Shown here piece by piece: positions 17,070 through 25,857 of a stretch of 51,402 nucleotides of DNA. The notes under the pieces were generated by a model, which searched no databases, had not been told where the DNA came from, and worked only from the letters and a program-made list of their open reading frames with translations. The first letter of the stretch is position 1, and each line of letters begins with the position of its first letter. Made by a program: the position numbers and the translations under genes. This DNA is from Paenibacillus sp. YN15 (GTDB taxonomy: Bacteria > Bacillota > Bacilli > Paenibacillales > NBRC-103111): contig NZ_QMFA01000049.1 of the NCBI RefSeq assembly GCF_003285005.1, positions 1-51,402 of the forward strand, read 5' to 3'.

Positions 17070-18119
17070 TCACCTCTGACTCGACTCCATATGCTTCGCC
17101 CGGAGCTGGCCGCAGGCGGCGGCAATATCTCCGCCCTGCTCCCTCCGGATGGTCGCATTGATTTTGTTGCGCTCCAGAATTCTCTGGAAGTTGAAAATAT
17201 CATCCCGGGTGGTTCTTACATAATTGCGCTCCTGGACAAAGTTCACCGGGATCAGGTTGACATGGCTCAAGGGGATGGTCTTGAGCACTGAAGCCAGCTC
17301 CTCCGCATGCTCCGCCTTGTCGTTGACGCCCCCCATCAGCGCGTATTCGAAGGTCAGCCTGCGGCCGGTTTTTTCCGCGTAGTGCCTGCAGGCATCAAGC
17401 AAATCCGCCAGAGGATACCGCCGGTTCACCGGCATCAGCTTGGAGCGGAGGGTATCGTTGGGGGCATGGATGGAGATGGCCAGGTTAATCTGGGTATCCT
17501 CTTCCGTGAACTTGTAGATGGCCGGAACAATCCCGCTGGTGGACACCGTGATATGTCGCTGCCCGATGTTCAGCCCCTTCTCGTGGGTCATGAGCCGCAG
17601 GAACTTCATGGTGGACTCATAATTCTCGAAGGGCTCGCCGATGCCCATAACCACAATGCTGGATACCCGCTCCTCGGTTGCGTCCAGCAGCTGCTGGGCC
17701 TTGACGATCTGGGCCACAATCTCGCCGGGCCGCAGGTCCCGCTTCAGGCCGCCCAATGTGGACGCGCAGAAGGTACAGCCGATGCGGCAGCCCACCTGTG
17801 TGGTGACGCAGACGCTGTTGCCGTAGTTGTGCTTCATGATGACTGTTTCAATGGCATTTTTGTCCTGCAGCTCAAACAGGAATTTCACCGTGCCGTCCTT
17901 GGACTGGTAACGGTCGATTTCCCGGAGGGTGACAAATTCGAACTGGGCGGCCAGCTTTTCCCGCAGGGCCTTGGAAAGATTGCTCATTTCCTCAAAGGAC
18001 GAAACCCGTTTGACATAAAGCCAATCGAATACCTGTCCGCCGCGGAAAGCCTGTTCGCCGTTGTCCTTCATCCACTGCTGCCATTCCTCCAGCGAAAAAT
18101 CATATACAAAAGGCTTCAT
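17070..18119 (-). CDS. rlmN: dual-specificity rRNA/tRNA adenine-C2 methyltransferase RlmN
   Basis: A 349-residue radical SAM enzyme that methylates C2 of A2503 in 23S rRNA and A37 in some tRNAs. The iron-sulfur CxxxCxxC motif is in [13 protein letters not shown] near residue 113, followed by [12 protein letters not shown], the [11 protein letters not shown] strand and [12 protein letters not shown]-terminal cysteine in AAACGQLRA provides the second methyl-transfer cysteine. Length is typical. It is the first gene after a terminator at 18203-18230, so a promoter probably lies in the 83 bp upstream, and it begins the rlmN-prpC-prkC-rsgA-rpe segment. Confidence 0.97.
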   Translation of the reverse strand: MKPFVYDFSLEEWQQWMKDNGEQAFRGGQVFDWLYVKRVSSFEEMSNLSKALREKLAAQFEFVTLREIDRYQSKDGTVKFLFELQDKNAIETVIMKHNYGNSVCVTTQVGCRIGCTFCASTLGGLKRDLRPGEIVAQIVKAQQLLDATEERVSSIVVMGIGEPFENYESTMKFLRLMTHEKGLNIGQRHITVSTSGIVPAIYKFTEEDTQINLAISIHAPNDTLRSKLMPVNRRYPLADLLDACRHYAEKTGRRLTFEYALMGGVNDKAEHAEELASVLKTIPLSHVNLIPVNFVQERNYVRTTRDDIFNFQRILERNKINATIRREQGGDIAAACGQLRAKHMESSQR

Positions 18120-18202
18120 ATTCTCACAACCTGCTTTTCAGATTTCGTATCTTACGAGCTCCTCCAGCGGATGCCGGACAGTCTCCTATTTTTATTGTAA
18201 CG

Positions 18203-18230
18203 AAAAAAGGCGGGACAACGCAATCCCGCC
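18203..18230 (-). terminator. rho-independent terminator after rsmB
   Basis: On the minus strand GGCGGGA and TCCCGCC form a 7-bp GC-rich stem with an 8-nt loop, followed by six T residues, 13 bp past the rsmB stop. It suggests rsmB and rlmN are at least partly separate transcripts. Confidence 0.85.
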
Positions 18231-18242
18231 TGCGTGGAGCCG

Positions 18243-19625
18243 CTACTCTTTCCGGCGCATCCGGGCGATAAAGAAGCCGTCGGAGCCGTAATCCTGGGGC
18301 AGAAGCTGCAGCATACCCGCGGCGCCCGCTTCCTCCGCCTTGCCCGGGGGCAGCACGCCCTCCGGGAAGGGCTCCGGCGCGAAGCCCGGCTCGTCCGCCA
18401 GGAAACGCCGCACCTGCTCCTCATTTTCCTCCGGCTCCGTGGTGCAGGTGCTGTATACCAGGATGCCGCCCGGCTTCAGCAGCCGGTGGACCGCCTGCAG
18501 AATGCTCCGCTGGAGCCCGGCAATTTCGGCAATGTCCCCTGCGGTTTTGGCCCATTTGAGATCCGGCTTCCGCCCGATGACTCCCAGCCCTGAGCAGGGA
18601 GCGTCCAGCAGAATCCGGTCAAAGCTTCCGGCAGGGTACTTGTCCGCCAATTCCCTGGCGTCGGACACCACGGTCCGGATGTTCCGGAGCCCCAGGCGGT
18701 TGGCCTGCTCGCGGATCAGCGCCTCTTTGTGCTCATGGAGATCCGCCGCCACTACCTCCCCCTTGCCGTCCATCAGCTCGGCCAGGTGAGCCGATTTGCC
18801 CCCCGGGGCGGCGCAGCAATCCAGCACCCGCATCCCCGCTTCCGGGGCCACCACCCGCGCTACCAGCATGGAGCTTTCATCCTGAATGGAAAATTCCCCC
18901 GCGGCAAACAACGGATGGCCTCCCAGCCGTCCGCCGGAAACCGCCACCAGACCGTCGGTTGCCAGCGCGGAGGGCCGTGTGTCCACTCCGGACTCCGCCA
19001 GCCGCTCCGTAAGCGCTTCGCGCGTTCCCTTCAGGCGGTTCACGCGCAGGCTGACCTTGGGCGGCTCGTTGTTGGTCCGGCACATGGCCCGGGCCTCCCC
19101 TTCGCCATACCGGTCCAGCCAGCGCTTCACCATCCACTCCGGATGGGATTCCTCCAACGCGATCCTTGCCGCCGCAGGCAGTCCTTCCGGCAAGGCCAGA
19201 CGCTCCTTCTCCCGCAGCACATTGCGGAGAATGCCGTTGACCAGCCCGGCGATGCCGGCATGGCCGCGGCGTTTGGCCAGCTCCACCGCCTCGTTCACGG
19301 CGGCATGGGGAGGAATCCGGTCCAGGTAGCGGATTTGGTAAAAGCTTAAGCGAAGAAGGCTCCGAACCCACGGTTGGAGCCTTTCCAGTCCTTTGGCGGC
19401 AAAACGCGCCAGGAAATAATCTATGGTGTTCAGCCGCTGGATGGTGCCGTAGACCAGCTCAGTAGCCAAAGCCGCCTCCTGGCGCTCCAGCTTCAGCTTC
19501 TCCAGTGTTTGATTCAGCAGCAGGTTGCTGTAAGCCTGATCCTGCTCCACCCGGGTCAGCACATCCATGGCCGCTTCACGGGCCCCGGGCTTGCGCCCGG
19601 GACGATTCATCGAACCTTTAGTCAA
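18243..19625 (-). CDS. rsmB: 16S rRNA (cytosine-967-C5)-methyltransferase RsmB
   Basis: A 460-residue enzyme with an N-terminal NusB-like RNA-binding domain (about 10-150; AREAAMDVLTRVEQDQAYSN) and a C-terminal SAM methyltransferase domain. SAM-site motifs are VLDCCAAPGGKSAHLAELM and VVAADLHEHK; catalysis uses the cysteines in DAPCSGLGVIGRKPDLKW and VYSTCTTEPEENE. It modifies C967 of 16S rRNA. The start is ambiguous: TTG 19625 has GGGAGGAG at good spacing, while ATG 19610 has only AAAGG four bases upstream. A large palindrome separates it from fmt. Confidence 0.96.
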   Translation of the reverse strand: MTKGSMNRPGRKPGAREAAMDVLTRVEQDQAYSNLLLNQTLEKLKLERQEAALATELVYGTIQRLNTIDYFLARFAAKGLERLQPWVRSLLRLSFYQIRYLDRIPPHAAVNEAVELAKRRGHAGIAGLVNGILRNVLREKERLALPEGLPAAARIALEESHPEWMVKRWLDRYGEGEARAMCRTNNEPPKVSLRVNRLKGTREALTERLAESGVDTRPSALATDGLVAVSGGRLGGHPLFAAGEFSIQDESSMLVARVVAPEAGMRVLDCCAAPGGKSAHLAELMDGKGEVVAADLHEHKEALIREQANRLGLRNIRTVVSDARELADKYPAGSFDRILLDAPCSGLGVIGRKPDLKWAKTAGDIAEIAGLQRSILQAVHRLLKPGGILVYSTCTTEPEENEEQVRRFLADEPGFAPEPFPEGVLPPGKAEEAGAAGMLQLLPQDYGSDGFFIARMRRKE

Positions 19626-19685
19626 CGTCTTGCTCCTCCCGATCCATTGTTAAGATCCCCAGAGTCTGTCCGACAGAGTCGCTTG

Positions 19686-19863
19686 AGCGAATAAATATTC
19701 ATCGGATTTCATTCCTTACCGGGAAAGCAGTGCCTTGGATGCTCAAACAGATTTTGTCGGCTTTGATTTGGATTGAATGTTTAAGGGGTCAAAGCCGACA
19801 AAAAAACTCGCCCTCAAGCCACTCTTTCCCTCCCAGTCATTCCATCATGAATATTTATTCGCT
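19686..19863. repeat. nested palindrome of about 178 bp between fmt and rsmB
   Basis: The outer arms AGCGAATAAATATTCAT (19686-19702) and its exact complement (19847-19863) flank inner arms TTTTGTCGGCTTTGA (19752-19766) and TCAAAGCCGACAAAA (19789-19803). The segments between outer and inner arms also align as complements with gaps (for example GGGAAAGCAGTGCCTTG on the left against CAAGCCACTCTTTCCC on the right), so the whole stretch can fold into one long hairpin. The right outer arm contains the last codons and the stop of fmt. There is no transposase and no U-run. It could be a degenerate miniature palindromic element or a processing or attenuation structure. Confidence 0.75.
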
Positions 19864-20835
19864 TGTTCCTTTCGCCGGACAGACTCCCAGAACATCCCCC
19901 GGCTTCATGGGCGAACCCAGCCGGAATTGGGAAACGGGCATGGCCTTCTTGCCGGCGGGCTGCACCTCTGTCAGCAGCACGGGACCGTCCTGGGCCATCA
20001 CCAGAATGCCCTGATCCTCCACGGCCAGCACCGTACCCGGCTGGGCAGGGGTTCCGCTGATTTTTCCCGCTTCCGGAAGGCGCGCCGCCCACAGCTTGAA
20101 GTTTTCCCCGTTCCAGGTGGTATAAGCCACCGGCCAGGGGCTTAAGCCCCGGATATGGTTGAACACCGTCCGGGCGGGGCGGTTCCAATCCACAATCTCG
20201 TCCTCCCGGCGGATATTGGGGGCCAGAATGGCTTCCCCGTGATTCTGCGGTTCCGCCTGAATCCGTCCTGCCAGAAGCTCCGGCAGAGTGCGCCGCAGGA
20301 GCTCCGCACCCTCCCGGGCCAGCTTATCGAACAGGATTCCTGTATTATCCTCGTCACGGATGGGAATGGCCACACGGGAGATCATATCCCCCGTATCTAT
20401 CCCCTCGGCCATATACATGATAGTTACGCCTGTTTCCTTTTCCCCGGCCATCACCGCATGATGAATGGGGGCGCCGCCTCTGTATTTGGGCAGCAGGGAG
20501 GCATGGACATTGATGCAGCCGTACCGGGGCAGCTCCAGCACCGCCTTGGGCAGAATCTGCCCAAAAGCGGCGGTAACGATCAGATCGGGCTTGTATTCGG
20601 CTACATGCCGGACGGCCTCTTCACGCCGCAGCCGCTCCGGCTGGAAGACGGGGATGCCGGCGCGCAAAGCTTCTTCCTTCACCGGGGGCGGGGTCAGAAT
20701 CCGCTTGCGGCCCTTGGGGCGATCCGGCTGGGTGACGGCAAGCACCACCTGGTAGCCTTCCTCCAGCAGCGCCTGCAGGGAAGGAACGGCAAAATCCGGG
20801 GTGCCCATAAATACAATCCGGAGAGTATCCTTCAC
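19855..20835 (-). CDS. fmt: methionyl-tRNA formyltransferase
   Basis: A 326-residue enzyme that formylates initiator Met-tRNA using 10-formyl-tetrahydrofolate. The N-terminal formyltransferase fold has [17 protein letters not shown], and the folate and catalytic motif is [21 protein letters not shown] with [17 protein letters not shown]; the C-terminal OB domain binds tRNA. Length is about normal (310-320). The GTG start at 20835 overlaps the def stop as GTGA, with GGAGGAAG upstream. The last codons lie within a long palindrome. def and fmt act in opposite directions on the formyl group of nascent proteins and are conserved neighbours. Confidence 0.97.
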   Translation of the reverse strand: MKDTLRIVFMGTPDFAVPSLQALLEEGYQVVLAVTQPDRPKGRKRILTPPPVKEEALRAGIPVFQPERLRREEAVRHVAEYKPDLIVTAAFGQILPKAVLELPRYGCINVHASLLPKYRGGAPIHHAVMAGEKETGVTIMYMAEGIDTGDMISRVAIPIRDEDNTGILFDKLAREGAELLRRTLPELLAGRIQAEPQNHGEAILAPNIRREDEIVDWNRPARTVFNHIRGLSPWPVAYTTWNGENFKLWAARLPEAGKISGTPAQPGTVLAVEDQGILVMAQDGPVLLTEVQPAGKKAMPVSQFRLGSPMKPGDVLGVCPAKGTSE

Positions 20836-21314
20836 GCTCTTTCTTCCTCCGGATCGGGACGGTATACCCGCTCGGCCACATCCAGGAACAGGACGCCGTT
20901 CAGGTGGTCCACCTCATGCTGGATGCAGCGGGCCAGCAGGTCCTCGCCTTCAAGCTCGATTTCCCGGCCGTTGCGGTCCCAGCCTTTGACCGTGCATTTC
21001 TGGGCGCGGCGCACATCCCCTTGAAGCCCGGGGATGCTCAGGCAGCCCTCCGGACCGAACTGCTCCCCTTCCTTCTTGGTGATCTCGGGATTGATCAGCT
21101 CGATCAGCCCGCCGTATTCCTCGCCGCAGTCCATCACAATGACCCGCTTCAGGATGCCTACCTGGGGCGCAGCCAAGCCCACGCCTTGAGCCTCGTACAT
21201 GGTGTCCGCCATATCGTCCAGCAGCTTGAGGACATTCGGGGTAATTTTGGGCACCGGTTTTGCCCGTTCGCGCAGCACCGGGTCAGGATCTTTCACAATA
21301 AATCGAATTGCCAT
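20832..21314 (-). CDS. def: peptide deformylase
   Basis: A 160-residue metalloenzyme that removes the N-formyl group from nascent proteins. All three motifs are intact: [10 protein letters not shown] (44-53), EGCLS with metal-ligand Cys91, and QHEVDHLNG with His133, catalytic Glu134 and His137. ATG 21314 matches the usual [14 protein letters not shown]-type N-terminus and has an AAAGGCGGG site; the longer TTG at 21335 would precede that SD. Iron is the usual metal in this family. It overlaps fmt by 4 bp. Confidence 0.96.
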   Translation of the reverse strand: MAIRFIVKDPDPVLRERAKPVPKITPNVLKLLDDMADTMYEAQGVGLAAPQVGILKRVIVMDCGEEYGGLIELINPEITKKEGEQFGPEGCLSIPGLQGDVRRAQKCTVKGWDRNGREIELEGEDLLARCIQHEVDHLNGVLFLDVAERVYRPDPEEERA

Positions 21315-21379
21315 AAGGGCACCCGCCTTTATCAAAGTTTCACAAAGTATAGACGCGAAAAGCTGCTCAGCTTCTTGAC

Positions 21380-21415
21380 AAACGCCCGGCGCTTCAAGAA
21401 CGCCGGCAGGCGTTT
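21380..21415. other. stem-loop between priA and def
   Basis: AAACGCC and GGCGTTT, with an inner CGGCG/CGCCG pair and a CTTCAAGAA loop, form a stable hairpin in the 135-bp gap between priA and def. No U-run follows on either strand, so it is not a normal terminator; it may affect RNA stability or partial termination. Confidence 0.4.
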
Positions 21416-21449
21416 ATCCTCGAATGAGGAGCATTCTCTTGCTTCCTGT

Positions 21450-23969
21450 CTACATTAACACCTGAGGGTCCACGTCCACGCTGATGGTCAGCTTCGTCTG
21501 CCGGCAAACCTCATCGAAGGCCTCCACAGCCCGGGCCACCAGGTCCGAGACCGGTTGATCTCCCCGATATTTTACCATGCATTGGAACCGATATCTATCC
21601 TTGATTCGGGGAATGGGCGAGGCCACCGGGCCCAGTACGTCCAGCGCCTGCATCTCCCTGCCTCCCGCCTCCCCCACAAAGCCGGGAATGCCCTCTTCCC
21701 TGGCCAGCGCCTTCAGCCGGTTGACCATGGATTCCGACGTTTTGACCAGAAGCGCCAGCTCCGTATGGCTTAGGGTAATCAGAATCAGGCGGCAATAAGG
21801 GGGATAGCCTCCCCTGGCCCGATGCTCCAGCTCCTGCTCCGCGAAGCGGTGGAAATCATGGCCTCCGGCGGCGGTCACACTGTAGTGCTCCGGCGTATAC
21901 GTCTGCACGAATACCTCCCCCGGAAGATGATGTCTTCCCGCACGCCCGGCTACCTGGGTAAGGAGCTGGAAGGTCCGCTCCGATGACCGGAAATCCGGCA
22001 GGTTCAGCATGGTGTCCGCGGTAATCACCCCGACCAGGGTCACATCGGGAAAATCCAGCCCCTTGGCCACCATCTGGGTGCCGAGAAGAACATCCCCTTT
22101 TTTCTGGCGGAACTGGGTAAGCAGCTTCTCGTGGGCGCCCTTCTCCGAGGTGGTGTCCACATCCATCCGGATGACCCGGATGCCCGGGAACAGCCGGGCC
22201 AGCTCCTCCTCCACACGCTGGGTGCCGGTGCCGAAGTAACGGATATGCTCGCTGCCGCATTCGGGGCAAACCGTCGGCTGCCGCTCCGCATACCCGCAAT
22301 AGTGGCAGCGCATCATGCTGGAGGTTTGGTGATACGTCAGGGATATATCGCAATGGGGGCAGCCAGCCGTGTAGCCGCAGGAACGGCACATAACAAAGGT
22401 GGAATACCCCCGCCGGTTCAAAAGCAGCACCGACTGCTCGCCTCTCTCCAGGCGGCTCTTGATCCCCTCATATAGGGGTTTGCTGAACATGGAGCGGTTG
22501 CCGCCGTACAGCTCCTGGCGCATATCCACAATGCGCACCGGCGGCAAGGGGCGTCCCTCCACCCGCTCGGCCATAACCAGCAGCTTATACCTGCCCTGGA
22601 CGGCGGCCTGCCAGCTCTCCAGGGATGGAGTGGCGGAGCCCAGCACAACGGAAGCGCCGGTGGCCCGCCCTCTGGCAGCCGCTACCTCCCGGGCGTGGTA
22701 CTTGGGGCTCTCCTCCTGCTTGTAGGAGGATTCATGCTCTTCATCTATAATCACCAGCCCCAGCTTCTTAAAAGGGGCGAAAACCGCCGAACGCGCACCG
22801 ATCACCACTTTGACCCGCCCGGCGGCGATTTTGCGCCATTCATCGTAGCGCTCCCCGTTGGACAGACGGCTGTGCAGCACCGCCACATCCGCGCCGAATC
22901 TGCCCTTGAAGCGCTCTACCATTTGCGGGGTCAGGGAAATTTCCGGGACCAGCACAATGGCTTCCTTCCCTTCATCCAGACAGGTCTGGATGGATTGCAT
23001 ATACACCTCGGTTTTGCCGCTGCCCGTTACGCCGTGAAGCAGGAACATGGTGTGGCTGCCGGACAGCACCGCCTGGCGGATGCTTGCATAAACTCGCGTC
23101 TGCTCCACGGTGAGCGGCAGCGGGGAGGTCCGTTTGAACCCTCTGTCCGCATACGGATCGCGGCCCACCTCCACTTCCTCCAGCCGGACCAGGCCCTTGT
23201 CCGCCAGCCCTTTCACTGTGCTGGCCGTAATATCCAAGCGCGAGGTCAGCTCCGTCAGGCGCACCGGGTCCGGATTATCGGCCAAATATGCCAAAACCTG
23301 CCGCTGGCGCTTGGCGCTGGCGGGAAGCTCCTGCCCGCGGAGGAGCATCTCCTCCGGCGACAGACAGGGAAAAACCGTCAACACTTTTTTGACGGCCATT
23401 TTGTCCTTTAGCACCTGCTCCTCGGCCAGTAAACCACAGCCTACCCACTGGCGGATCAGCGCCTCCGACCCGGGGAACCGCTCCAGCAGCTGCTCTACAG
23501 GCAGCATTCCCTTGCTCCGGCGGATATGCTCCAGCAGCTCCGTTTCCTCTTGAGTCATCAACCCGAAGGCTGCCAGACCAACCTCCCGGAGCGCCTCCGG
23601 GCCAATGCCCACCCGGCGCTCGGCCTTGGCCTTCAGGGCGGCGGGCAGCATCGCCGCCAGCGCCACCGACAGATGGCACAGATAGGTCCGGCTCATCCAT
23701 CCGGCCAGCTCCACCAGCTCCGGGGTCAAAGGCGGCTCCACGTCCAGCACATGGTCAACCGCCTTCAGCTTGCGGCTGCCGGCTTCGGTGGTTTCCGCCG
23801 AAGGCTGCTCAGCCACTTCCACCACAAACCCCTGAACCACCCTGGGGCCGAAGGGAACCGCCACCCGGCTGCCCACCTCCACCCAAGATGCGTACCGGGC
23901 GGGTATTTCATAATCAAACGGACGGTTGGTTCCCTTAACAGGGACGTCCACGATGACTTTTGCAATCAT
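21450..23969 (-). CDS. priA: primosomal replication-restart helicase PriA
   Basis: An 839-residue helicase that reloads the replicative helicase at stalled forks. The N-terminal 3'-DNA-binding domain starts with VIVDVPVKGTNRPFDYEIP. Helicase motifs are Walker A GVTGSGKTEVY near residue 315, DEEHESSYKQEE near 408 and GSATPSLESW. Between the helicase lobes, a zinc-binding insert (about 526-572) contains eight cysteines in CRSCGYTAGCPHC and RCHYCGYAERQPTVCPECG. The C-terminus reads GVITADTMLNLPDFRSSERTF, then QVAGRAGR. Length is slightly above B. subtilis PriA (805). Its ATG overlaps the coaBC stop as ATGA, indicating coupled translation. Confidence 0.97.
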   Translation of the reverse strand: MIAKVIVDVPVKGTNRPFDYEIPARYASWVEVGSRVAVPFGPRVVQGFVVEVAEQPSAETTEAGSRKLKAVDHVLDVEPPLTPELVELAGWMSRTYLCHLSVALAAMLPAALKAKAERRVGIGPEALREVGLAAFGLMTQEETELLEHIRRSKGMLPVEQLLERFPGSEALIRQWVGCGLLAEEQVLKDKMAVKKVLTVFPCLSPEEMLLRGQELPASAKRQRQVLAYLADNPDPVRLTELTSRLDITASTVKGLADKGLVRLEEVEVGRDPYADRGFKRTSPLPLTVEQTRVYASIRQAVLSGSHTMFLLHGVTGSGKTEVYMQSIQTCLDEGKEAIVLVPEISLTPQMVERFKGRFGADVAVLHSRLSNGERYDEWRKIAAGRVKVVIGARSAVFAPFKKLGLVIIDEEHESSYKQEESPKYHAREVAAARGRATGASVVLGSATPSLESWQAAVQGRYKLLVMAERVEGRPLPPVRIVDMRQELYGGNRSMFSKPLYEGIKSRLERGEQSVLLLNRRGYSTFVMCRSCGYTAGCPHCDISLTYHQTSSMMRCHYCGYAERQPTVCPECGSEHIRYFGTGTQRVEEELARLFPGIRVIRMDVDTTSEKGAHEKLLTQFRQKKGDVLLGTQMVAKGLDFPDVTLVGVITADTMLNLPDFRSSERTFQLLTQVAGRAGRHHLPGEVFVQTYTPEHYSVTAAGGHDFHRFAEQELEHRARGGYPPYCRLILITLSHTELALLVKTSESMVNRLKALAREEGIPGFVGEAGGREMQALDVLGPVASPIPRIKDRYRFQCMVKYRGDQPVSDLVARAVEAFDEVCRQTKLTISVDVDPQVLM

Positions 23970-25192
23970 TCTGCCGGCCCTTTCGTCTTCTCTGCAAGCT
24001 TCTCCGCCGCCAGCCGCATCAGCCGGAGCGCCGCCTCCCGTTTGGAGACGAGGGGCAAGGGCAGGGAGAAGCCACGGTGGCCATAAATGGTAATAATGTT
24101 GGTATCCGTGCCAAAGCCGGCTCCTTCGGCACTGACATCATTGGCCACCAGCAGGTCGCAATTTTTGCGCTCCAGCTTGCCTAGGGCGTTGACTTCCACA
24201 TTTTCCGTCTCCGCGGCAAAGCCGATCAGCAGCTGTCCATTGTTCTTCCGTTCTCCCAGTTCGAGGAGGATGTCGGGATTTTTGACCAGCTCCAGGGTAA
24301 GCGTCTCCGCGTTCTTCTTGATCTTCTGTTCCTCCGGATGAAGAGGGCGATAATCGGCCACGGCGGCAGCCATAACGGCCATATCCGCCACGGGGGAGCG
24401 GGACAATACCTCCTCCCGCATCTCCAGAGCCGATTCCACCCTCACCAGCTCCACTCCGGCGGGTGCCGGAGCGCTGGTTCTGGCGGCCACCACTGTAACC
24501 TCCGCCCCCAGCTCCCGGGCGGCCTCGGCCACGGCAAAGCCCATTTTGCCGGAGGAGTCATTGGTGAGGTAACGCACGGGATCAATCCGCTCCACCGTTC
24601 CGCCGGCGGTAACCAGCACCTTTTTCCCGGCCAGGGGCCTGTCCGCCAGACGCTTCAGGAGCTGCTGCGCCGCCGCCACAATTTCCTCCGGCTCCGCCAG
24701 ACGCCCCTTGCCCACATACCCGCAGGCCAGAAGCCCAACACCGGGCTCCACATAATAGGCTCCCCGCTGCTCCAGCGTCCGCATGTTGGCCTGAACCGCC
24801 GGATGATCATACATATGTACGTTCATGGCGGGGGCGATGATCACCGGCGCCCGGGTCACCAGCATGGTGGTGCTGAGCATGTCATCGGCGATGCCGTTGG
24901 CCATTTTGCCGATGATGTTGGCCGTGGCCGGGGCAATGATCACCAGATCGGCGCTGTCCGCCATGTCAACATGGGTGATGACGGAAGGGTCGTTTTCCTC
25001 GAAGGCGTCCACCACCACATGATATTTCGACAGCGCCTGAAAGGTAAGGGGCTGCACCAGCTTGGCTGCGGATTCCGTCATCACCACACGCACCTTGGCC
25101 CCCGCCTGCACCAGCTTGCTGCACAGGGCCGCCGCCTTATACGCGGCAATGCCGCCGCATACACCCAAAATCACCGTTTTTCCCTTCAGCAT
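23966..25192 (-). CDS. coaBC: bifunctional phosphopantothenoylcysteine decarboxylase/synthetase
   Basis: A 408-residue fusion performing two consecutive coenzyme A steps. The N-terminal flavin (FMN) decarboxylase CoaC has GVCGGIAAYKAA, the catalytic His in THVDMADSAD, IIAPATANIIGKMANGIADD, PAMNVHMY and the substrate-flap cysteine in LLACGYVGKGRLAEP. The C-terminal CoaB synthetase (about 190-408) begins VLVTAGGTVERIDPVRYLTNDSSGKMG and uses CTP with cysteine. GGGAGGAG lies 7 nt before the ATG. Upstream is a 436-bp intergenic stretch with hairpin repeats, so coaBC probably starts a transcript continuing into priA, def and fmt. Confidence 0.97.
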   Translation of the reverse strand: MLKGKTVILGVCGGIAAYKAAALCSKLVQAGAKVRVVMTESAAKLVQPLTFQALSKYHVVVDAFEENDPSVITHVDMADSADLVIIAPATANIIGKMANGIADDMLSTTMLVTRAPVIIAPAMNVHMYDHPAVQANMRTLEQRGAYYVEPGVGLLACGYVGKGRLAEPEEIVAAAQQLLKRLADRPLAGKKVLVTAGGTVERIDPVRYLTNDSSGKMGFAVAEAARELGAEVTVVAARTSAPAPAGVELVRVESALEMREEVLSRSPVADMAVMAAAVADYRPLHPEEQKIKKNAETLTLELVKNPDILLELGERKNNGQLLIGFAAETENVEVNALGKLERKNCDLLVANDVSAEGAGFGTDTNIITIYGHRGFSLPLPLVSKREAALRLMRLAAEKLAEKTKGPAE

Positions 25193-25310
25193 ATCCGTTC
25201 TCCTCCCTGTTTATGGAAGCCTCGAAGCCGGCGCAAAGCCGGTTTAAGGTCCTTCTTTTCTATACCAATTTGGCTCGTCACGGCCCTCGCTTCGGTTAAT
25301 CCCCGCCAAA
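25193..25310. other. leader region of coaBC
   Basis: No gene is seen. The region just before coaBC must hold its leader and perhaps its promoter, but no confident -35/-10 pair was found on the minus strand. Confidence 0.3.
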
Positions 25311-25499
25311 TAGCGGAACAGAATTTCCGCTAACGAAGTGGCAACCCTCTGCGATAAACAATTAACGGAAGCTTTTTTCCGCTAATAGCGCTGTACACAA
25401 GGGGGCAAGAGGAAAAATGGGGCAATAGCGGAAAATCTCTTCCGCTATTGCAAGCTTCCGTCCACGGCAACAGAAATAACGGAAATCCCCTTCCGCTAT
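25311..25499. repeat. cluster of four related short hairpin repeats
   Basis: Four copies of a CGGAA-loop-TTCCG unit lie within 190 bp: 25311-25332, 25362-25385, 25422-25451 (a perfect 12-bp stem, GCAATAGCGGAA with TTCCGCTATTGC) and 25476-25499. Flanks are mostly TA(A/G)CGGAA on the left and TTCCGCTA on the right; loops are 6-8 nt and differ between copies. The stem is conserved while the spacers are not, as expected for a family of small palindromic repeats or repeated binding sites. It lies between the rpoZ terminator and coaBC. Confidence 0.8.
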
Positions 25500-25587
25500 C
25501 CTGAAATCCCCACCCCATGCCGCAGGCTGGACCAGCCTGTTATTGCTCTCTCATCATATATAGACGTATATATGTTCGCACATTCTG

Positions 25588-25620
25588 AAAAAAATAACAA
25601 CCGTCTAAACCGGTTGTTAT
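25588..25620 (-). terminator. rho-independent terminator after rpoZ
   Basis: On the minus strand ATAACAACCG and CGGTTGTTAT form a 10-bp stem with a 7-nt loop, followed by a run of T residues, 8 bp past the rpoZ stop. It ends the yicC/remA-gmk-rpoZ transcript. Confidence 0.9.
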
Positions 25621-25628
25621 CTCTTGGG

Positions 25629-25856
25629 TTACTTTAAGTTCAAACCGTTGCTGTCCCGGCTAGGCGATTTTTCAAATTGGATGTAATCGCCGTAGAGCTC
25701 TTCCAGGGCTACGCCTACATGCTTGTGGGCTCTGGGGTTTTTCAGATCCGTCTTGGCATTGTCCTTCAGCATGCGCGCCCGCTTGGAGGCGGCGACCACC
25801 AGGGAATACTTGCTGTCCACTTTGTCCAGCAGCTTGTCGATGGATGGATATAGCAT
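25629..25856 (-). CDS. rpoZ: RNA polymerase omega subunit
   Basis: A 75-residue omega subunit that helps assemble and stabilise RNA polymerase. Its family core is LYPSIDKLLDKVDSKYSLVVAASKRARML, followed by KNPRAHKHVGVALEELYGDYI. ATG 25856 begins the conserved N-terminus, with GAGGTG five bases upstream; an in-frame start at 25874 would add six unrelated residues and overlap gmk. It follows gmk by 1 bp, as in B. subtilis. Confidence 0.96.
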   Translation of the reverse strand: MLYPSIDKLLDKVDSKYSLVVAASKRARMLKDNAKTDLKNPRAHKHVGVALEELYGDYIQFEKSPSRDSNGLNLK

Positions 25857-25857
25857 A

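Noticed and set aside
25311-25499. CRISPR array interpretation of the hairpin cluster
   Set aside because: Units are short palindromes with irregular spacing, only four copies occur, and there are no cas genes, so it is not a CRISPR array.
25555-25574. AT-rich palindrome CATATATA/TATATATG downstream of rpoZ as a promoter
   Set aside because: It contains -10-like sequences on both strands but no matching -35 at 16-18 bp, so I did not call a coaBC promoter.
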